From positions 185,693 through 249,692 of the forward strand of contig NZ_JBBKTX010000003.1 in NCBI RefSeq assembly GCF_044962685.1: a DNA stretch of 64,000 nucleotides, given 5' to 3'. Below, piece by piece: positions 61,401 to 64,000 of the stretch. Each line of letters begins with the position of its first letter. The stretch's first letter is position 1. Source of the stretch: Oceanobacter antarcticus. Lineage in GTDB: Bacteria; Pseudomonadota; Gammaproteobacteria; Pseudomonadales; Oceanobacteraceae. The notes beneath the pieces are model-generated. The model ran no database searches, was not told the origin of the DNA, and saw only the letters and a list, made by a program, of their open reading frames with translations. The position numbers were made by a program, and so were the translations under genes.

Positions 61401-62195
61401 ATGACAAGACGCCTCGGGTTGAATCTGTTGAATACGATTCAGATATCAAAACACCAGTCGGCGGTGCAGCTGTCAGACTTTCGTTGTGAATGGTGCCTGA
61501 CCACAGTCAGCAACAGTGTCAGCGGATTTTTGTGCCACCACTGCGAGACTATCTTGCGTGCTCCCTACCCGGCGTGCAGCCAATGTGGCGAATTATTAAA
61601 CTCCGCTGAACGCCGTTGTCAGCATTGTCAGCAAATGCCACCCGCATTCGATTACACTCTGGCGTTTCTGCCCTACCAAGCACCCGTTAGTTATTGGTTG
61701 CGTCAGGCGAAAGACCGCCGCCGCTACGAATGGCTGTTACGTCTGGGCTACTGGATGGCTCGCTATCCCCCCGCCGCCATCAACCAGGTGGACGCGTTTG
61801 CCTATGTACCTTCAGGTTGGCAGAAACGGCTCTGGCGCGGCTTTAATCCCGCTCGGATTATCTGTGAACAACTGGCAGCAATGCACCACAAACCGATAGT
61901 ACACAAAGCGCTGCGCCGTCGTGGCAGTACGCCGCAACGGGGCCAACAACGCCAGTCCCGATTACTGCAGGCCAGACAACAGTTTGCCAGCGGCCAGCAA
62001 GCGCTGGACGGCTTGCACCTGCTGCTGATTGACGATGTGCTCACTACCGGTGCAACGGCAGATGCCACAGCAGCGCTGCTGAAACAGCAAGGTGCCAGTA
62101 TTGTCGGTGTCTGGGCGCTGGCACGGACGCCGCCTCCCGGAATGCCGATACCAATGCCACAGCATGGATGTGGGTTGCCTGAGAGTCAGGCATAA
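61401..62195 (+). CDS. comF: ComF family phosphoribosyltransferase-like protein
   Basis: A 264-residue protein. An N-terminal double zinc-ribbon has Cys pairs (CEWC, CHHC, CSQC, CQHC) and is followed by a type I phosphoribosyltransferase-like domain with the PRPP loop LLLIDDVLTTGATAD. ComF proteins are needed for handling single-stranded DNA in natural transformation. AGGGAAG precedes ATG 61401; an upstream TTG 61332 is less likely. In many gammaproteobacteria comF neighbours bioB/bioH, which are absent here. Confidence 0.92.
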   Translation: MTRRLGLNLLNTIQISKHQSAVQLSDFRCEWCLTTVSNSVSGFLCHHCETILRAPYPACSQCGELLNSAERRCQHCQQMPPAFDYTLAFLPYQAPVSYWLRQAKDRRRYEWLLRLGYWMARYPPAAINQVDAFAYVPSGWQKRLWRGFNPARIICEQLAAMHHKPIVHKALRRRGSTPQRGQQRQSRLLQARQQFASGQQALDGLHLLLIDDVLTTGATADATAALLKQQGASIVGVWALARTPPPGMPIPMPQHGCGLPESQA

Positions 62196-62225
62196 TCGCC
62201 TGTCGAATCCAGGTGAGGCCCGATC

Positions 62226-63206
62226 ATGTCTGCACATCCCTACGCTAACCTGACCCCGGAACGGGTGATGGATGCCATTGAGTCAGTGGGCTATCTCTGT
62301 GACGCCAGGGTATTCCCGCTCAACAGTTATGAAAATCGGGTGTACCAGGTCGGTATCGAAGAAGGCGAGCCGCTGATCGCCAAGTTCTATCGCCCTGATC
62401 GCTGGAGTCGCGCTGCGATTCTGGAAGAGCACAAGTTTATGTTTGATCTGGTCGAGGAAGAAATCCCCGTCGTTGCACCGATCCAGATTGATGGCGAAAG
62501 TCTGTTCTATAGCGAACCCTTTATGTTTGCGCTGTTTCCGCGCCGTGGCGGCCATGCACCGGAACTGTCATCCAATGCCGATCTGGAATTGTTGGGGCGT
62601 TGGTTGGCACGCTTGCATCAGGTTGGTAGCTGGGAGTCCTTTGAACATCGGCCGGTCATTCTTGGCGCACAGGATCTGGCCCAGGCCGCCGAGACGGTGC
62701 TGAGCTCTGGCCATATGCCCAGCGACTACCACGCAGTGTATGCCAGTATCTGGCCACAGCTGGTGCAAAGCCTTGAGCAGCAAATGTCATCCCGTCCTTT
62801 CCGTACCATTCGGGTACATGGCGACCTGCACCCAGGCAACCTGCTTTTGCGTTATGAACAACTGTGGATGGTCGACTTTGATGATTGTGTGCAAGGCCCG
62901 GCCATGCAGGATATCTGGATGCTGCTGAGTGGTGCACGGGACGAACAATTGTCGCAGCTGGACGTCATCCGCAACGGTTATGAAATGTTCCGCCCCTTCC
63001 CCTATACGGAACTTTCACTGGTCGAGTGTCTCCGAACCATACGTGTTATGAAGCATGCTGCCTGGCTTTGCCAGCGTTGGGACGATCCGGCTTTCCCTAT
63101 CGCCTTTCCCTGGTTTGACAGCCATCGCTTCTGGTCAGAGCACATTCTGACTTTGAGAGAACAACAGGCGGCATTGCAGCAAGAACCACTGGTACTGTTT
63201 GCCTGA
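62226..63206 (+). CDS. srkA: Stress response kinase A (YihE/RdoA family)
   Basis: A 326-residue protein kinase-like phosphotransferase of the APH fold. LNSYENRVYQVGIEEGEPLIAKFYRPDRWS carries the ATP-site Lys, RVHGDLHPGNLLL the catalytic Asp and Asn, and MVDFDDCVQGPAMQD the metal-binding Asp. In E. coli SrkA counters envelope-stress and MazF-dependent death. ATG 62226 is preceded by GAGG. It begins 30 bp after comF. No dsbA follows, unlike E. coli. Confidence 0.93.
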   Translation: MSAHPYANLTPERVMDAIESVGYLCDARVFPLNSYENRVYQVGIEEGEPLIAKFYRPDRWSRAAILEEHKFMFDLVEEEIPVVAPIQIDGESLFYSEPFMFALFPRRGGHAPELSSNADLELLGRWLARLHQVGSWESFEHRPVILGAQDLAQAAETVLSSGHMPSDYHAVYASIWPQLVQSLEQQMSSRPFRTIRVHGDLHPGNLLLRYEQLWMVDFDDCVQGPAMQDIWMLLSGARDEQLSQLDVIRNGYEMFRPFPYTELSLVECLRTIRVMKHAAWLCQRWDDPAFPIAFPWFDSHRFWSEHILTLREQQAALQQEPLVLFA

Positions 63207-63263
63207 GCCTGTTGGGCAGCAGTGCACCCGTTTTATATATCTAACATGCGTTAAGGAACTGCT

Positions 63264-63761
63264 ATGACTCGATCGATGACATCTTCTCTCCTGCTGACCA
63301 CTCTGCTCTGCACCGGTACTGCAGCACATGCCGATGAAATGGATACCAGCAAGCTCTATTTGGGCGGCAGTTTTTCCTACAACACCATCGACTCCCCATT
63401 TGGTGGTGGCAGTGCCGATGCAACCGGTGTCCAGGGCTTTGCTGGCTATGAAATGGCGACCCTTGAAGGGGGAATTCATACCAGCGTTGAACTGGGTATC
63501 AGCCAGACCGGTGACTTCGACCACACCGATGAAAGCATCAGTGGCTTGTGGCTCGCTGCCGTCGCCGAAAAAGACCTGCCAGAGATCAATCCTAACCTGT
63601 CACTGCTTGGCCGGGTTGGACTGGATGTGGGTGACGACGACGGCATACTGACCGGTGTGGGTGTTGGTTATCGGCTTAACCGCCAACTGCAATTACGTGG
63701 GGAATTTGTTAACAAGGATGCGTCCAACCAATACCTCGCCAGCTTGCTCATCAAACTCTGA
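63264..63761 (+). CDS. Small outer-membrane beta-barrel protein
   Basis: A 165-residue protein with a clear signal peptide (cut near AAHA) and alternating-hydrophobicity strands (KLYLGGSFSYNTI, GVQGFAGYEM, GIHTSVELGISQTG, NLSLLGRVGLDVG, TGVGVGYRLNRQLQLRGEFV) ending YLASLLIKL, consistent with an eight-stranded OmpA/OmpX or YfaZ-like porin fold. Asp-rich turns may bind calcium. AAGGA precedes ATG 63264. Function unknown; it seems to be a single-gene unit. Confidence 0.78.
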   Translation: MTRSMTSSLLLTTLLCTGTAAHADEMDTSKLYLGGSFSYNTIDSPFGGGSADATGVQGFAGYEMATLEGGIHTSVELGISQTGDFDHTDESISGLWLAAVAEKDLPEINPNLSLLGRVGLDVGDDDGILTGVGVGYRLNRQLQLRGEFVNKDASNQYLASLLIKL

Positions 63762-63826
63762 TATTGGCACCAGCATCTGGACACACAGCCCGAATATACA
63801 GTCTGAACAGACAATGAGATCGCAAT

Positions 63827-63877
63827 AAAAAACCGGCCATCGCCGTAATGCTGTTCACTTAAGCGGAGCAGCATTAC
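63827..63877 (-). terminator. Terminator region of the right-edge gene
   Basis: On the minus strand GTAATGCTG and CAGCATTAC form a 9-bp stem. A small CGGC/GCCG stem and six T residues come next. It follows the stop of the partial gene at 63880 by a few bases. Confidence 0.6.
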
Positions 63878-63879
63878 AG

Positions 63880-63999
63880 TCAACCGGATAGCGGGTTTTG
63901 CTCATCTTCACCGTTCGGGGACTTCCTGGCCTCGAACGGCGTTCCAAAAACAGTCCACCAATCCCCGATCTCAGTTCCGATAACCGCCTGCCAGCCCCT
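63880..63999 (-). CDS. C-terminal fragment of an unidentified protein (5' part outside window)
   Basis: An open frame enters from the right edge and stops at TGA 63880, giving the last 39 residues (RGWQAVIGTEIGDWWTVFG continuing to QNPLSG). It was not recognised. The terminator just after it supports a real gene end. Confidence 0.5.
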   Translation of the reverse strand, partial: RGWQAVIGTEIGDWWTVFGTPFEARKSPNGEDEQNPLSG

Positions 64000-64000
64000 G

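Overview
The window looks like chromosome from a moderately GC-rich, probably marine gammaproteobacterium of the Oceanospirillales/Pseudomonadales type. This is inferred from gene content only: ComF, SrkA/YihE, DNA polymerase II, a phr-ybgA style photolyase cluster, a PrrF-like Fur-controlled small RNA, and imelysin plus DUF1111 iron-uptake genes. No rRNA, tRNA, CRISPR array, prophage or intact transposase was seen.

Layout. (1) 1-3 kb: a partial DUF1111 di-heme lipoprotein and an imelysin lipoprotein on the minus strand, divergent from (2) a plus-strand group at 3.1-6.6 kb (MauG-type di-heme peroxidase lipoprotein, covalent-FMN protein, PepSY membrane protein, TauE/SafE permease). A Fur-like box lies between the two groups. 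(3) 6.6-8.1 kb: a DAHP synthase preceded by a 46-codon leader peptide with a Tyr/Trp/Phe run and four mutually exclusive hairpins, a textbook attenuator. (4) 8.6-16.7 kb: the protocatechuate 4,5-cleavage pathway (ligJ-ligK-galD-ligI-ligA-ligB on minus, ligC on plus), with a LysR regulator carrying two HTH domains. An aldo/keto reductase and a PobR-like AraC regulator follow. (5) 19.3-29.8 kb: a CorA/ZntB-type transporter and two sets of circularly permuted ATP-grasp, alpha-E and transglutaminase-like proteins, one set carrying DUF2126. These point to an uncharacterised peptide or amide product. (6) 30.4-39.7 kb: a decayed EAL gene, a CheC-like and a CheY-like protein, and a seven-gene V/A-type ATPase operon in the order B-D-I-K-E-DUF2764-A. 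(7) 40-42.9 kb: a hypothetical protein with its own palindromic promoter, an FMN glutamate-synthase-like protein and a small unknown protein. (8) 43-53.9 kb: a light/singlet-oxygen response region. A MerR (LitR-like) regulator, photolyase, YbgA-type protein, NTF2-like protein, SDR, flavin oxidase, DUF1365 and cyclopropane-fatty-acid-synthase-like methyltransferase form one tightly overlapping operon. Repeated TATACAA motifs precede it and also a second divergent pair of genes. (9) 54-64 kb: a TonB-dependent receptor, a LysR regulator, polB, a pentapeptide protein, the PrrF-like RNA, MITE-like repeats, comF, srkA, a small outer-membrane protein and a partial gene.

The most notable items are the aromatic leader/attenuator in front of DAHP synthase, the PrrF-like RNA with a Fur-overlapped promoter, the tandem-HTH LysR protein, the putative extracytosolic flavin/heme electron route, the double ATP-grasp/alpha-E locus and the 11-bp-spaced MerR operators. 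All functions come from reading motifs; no database search was run.
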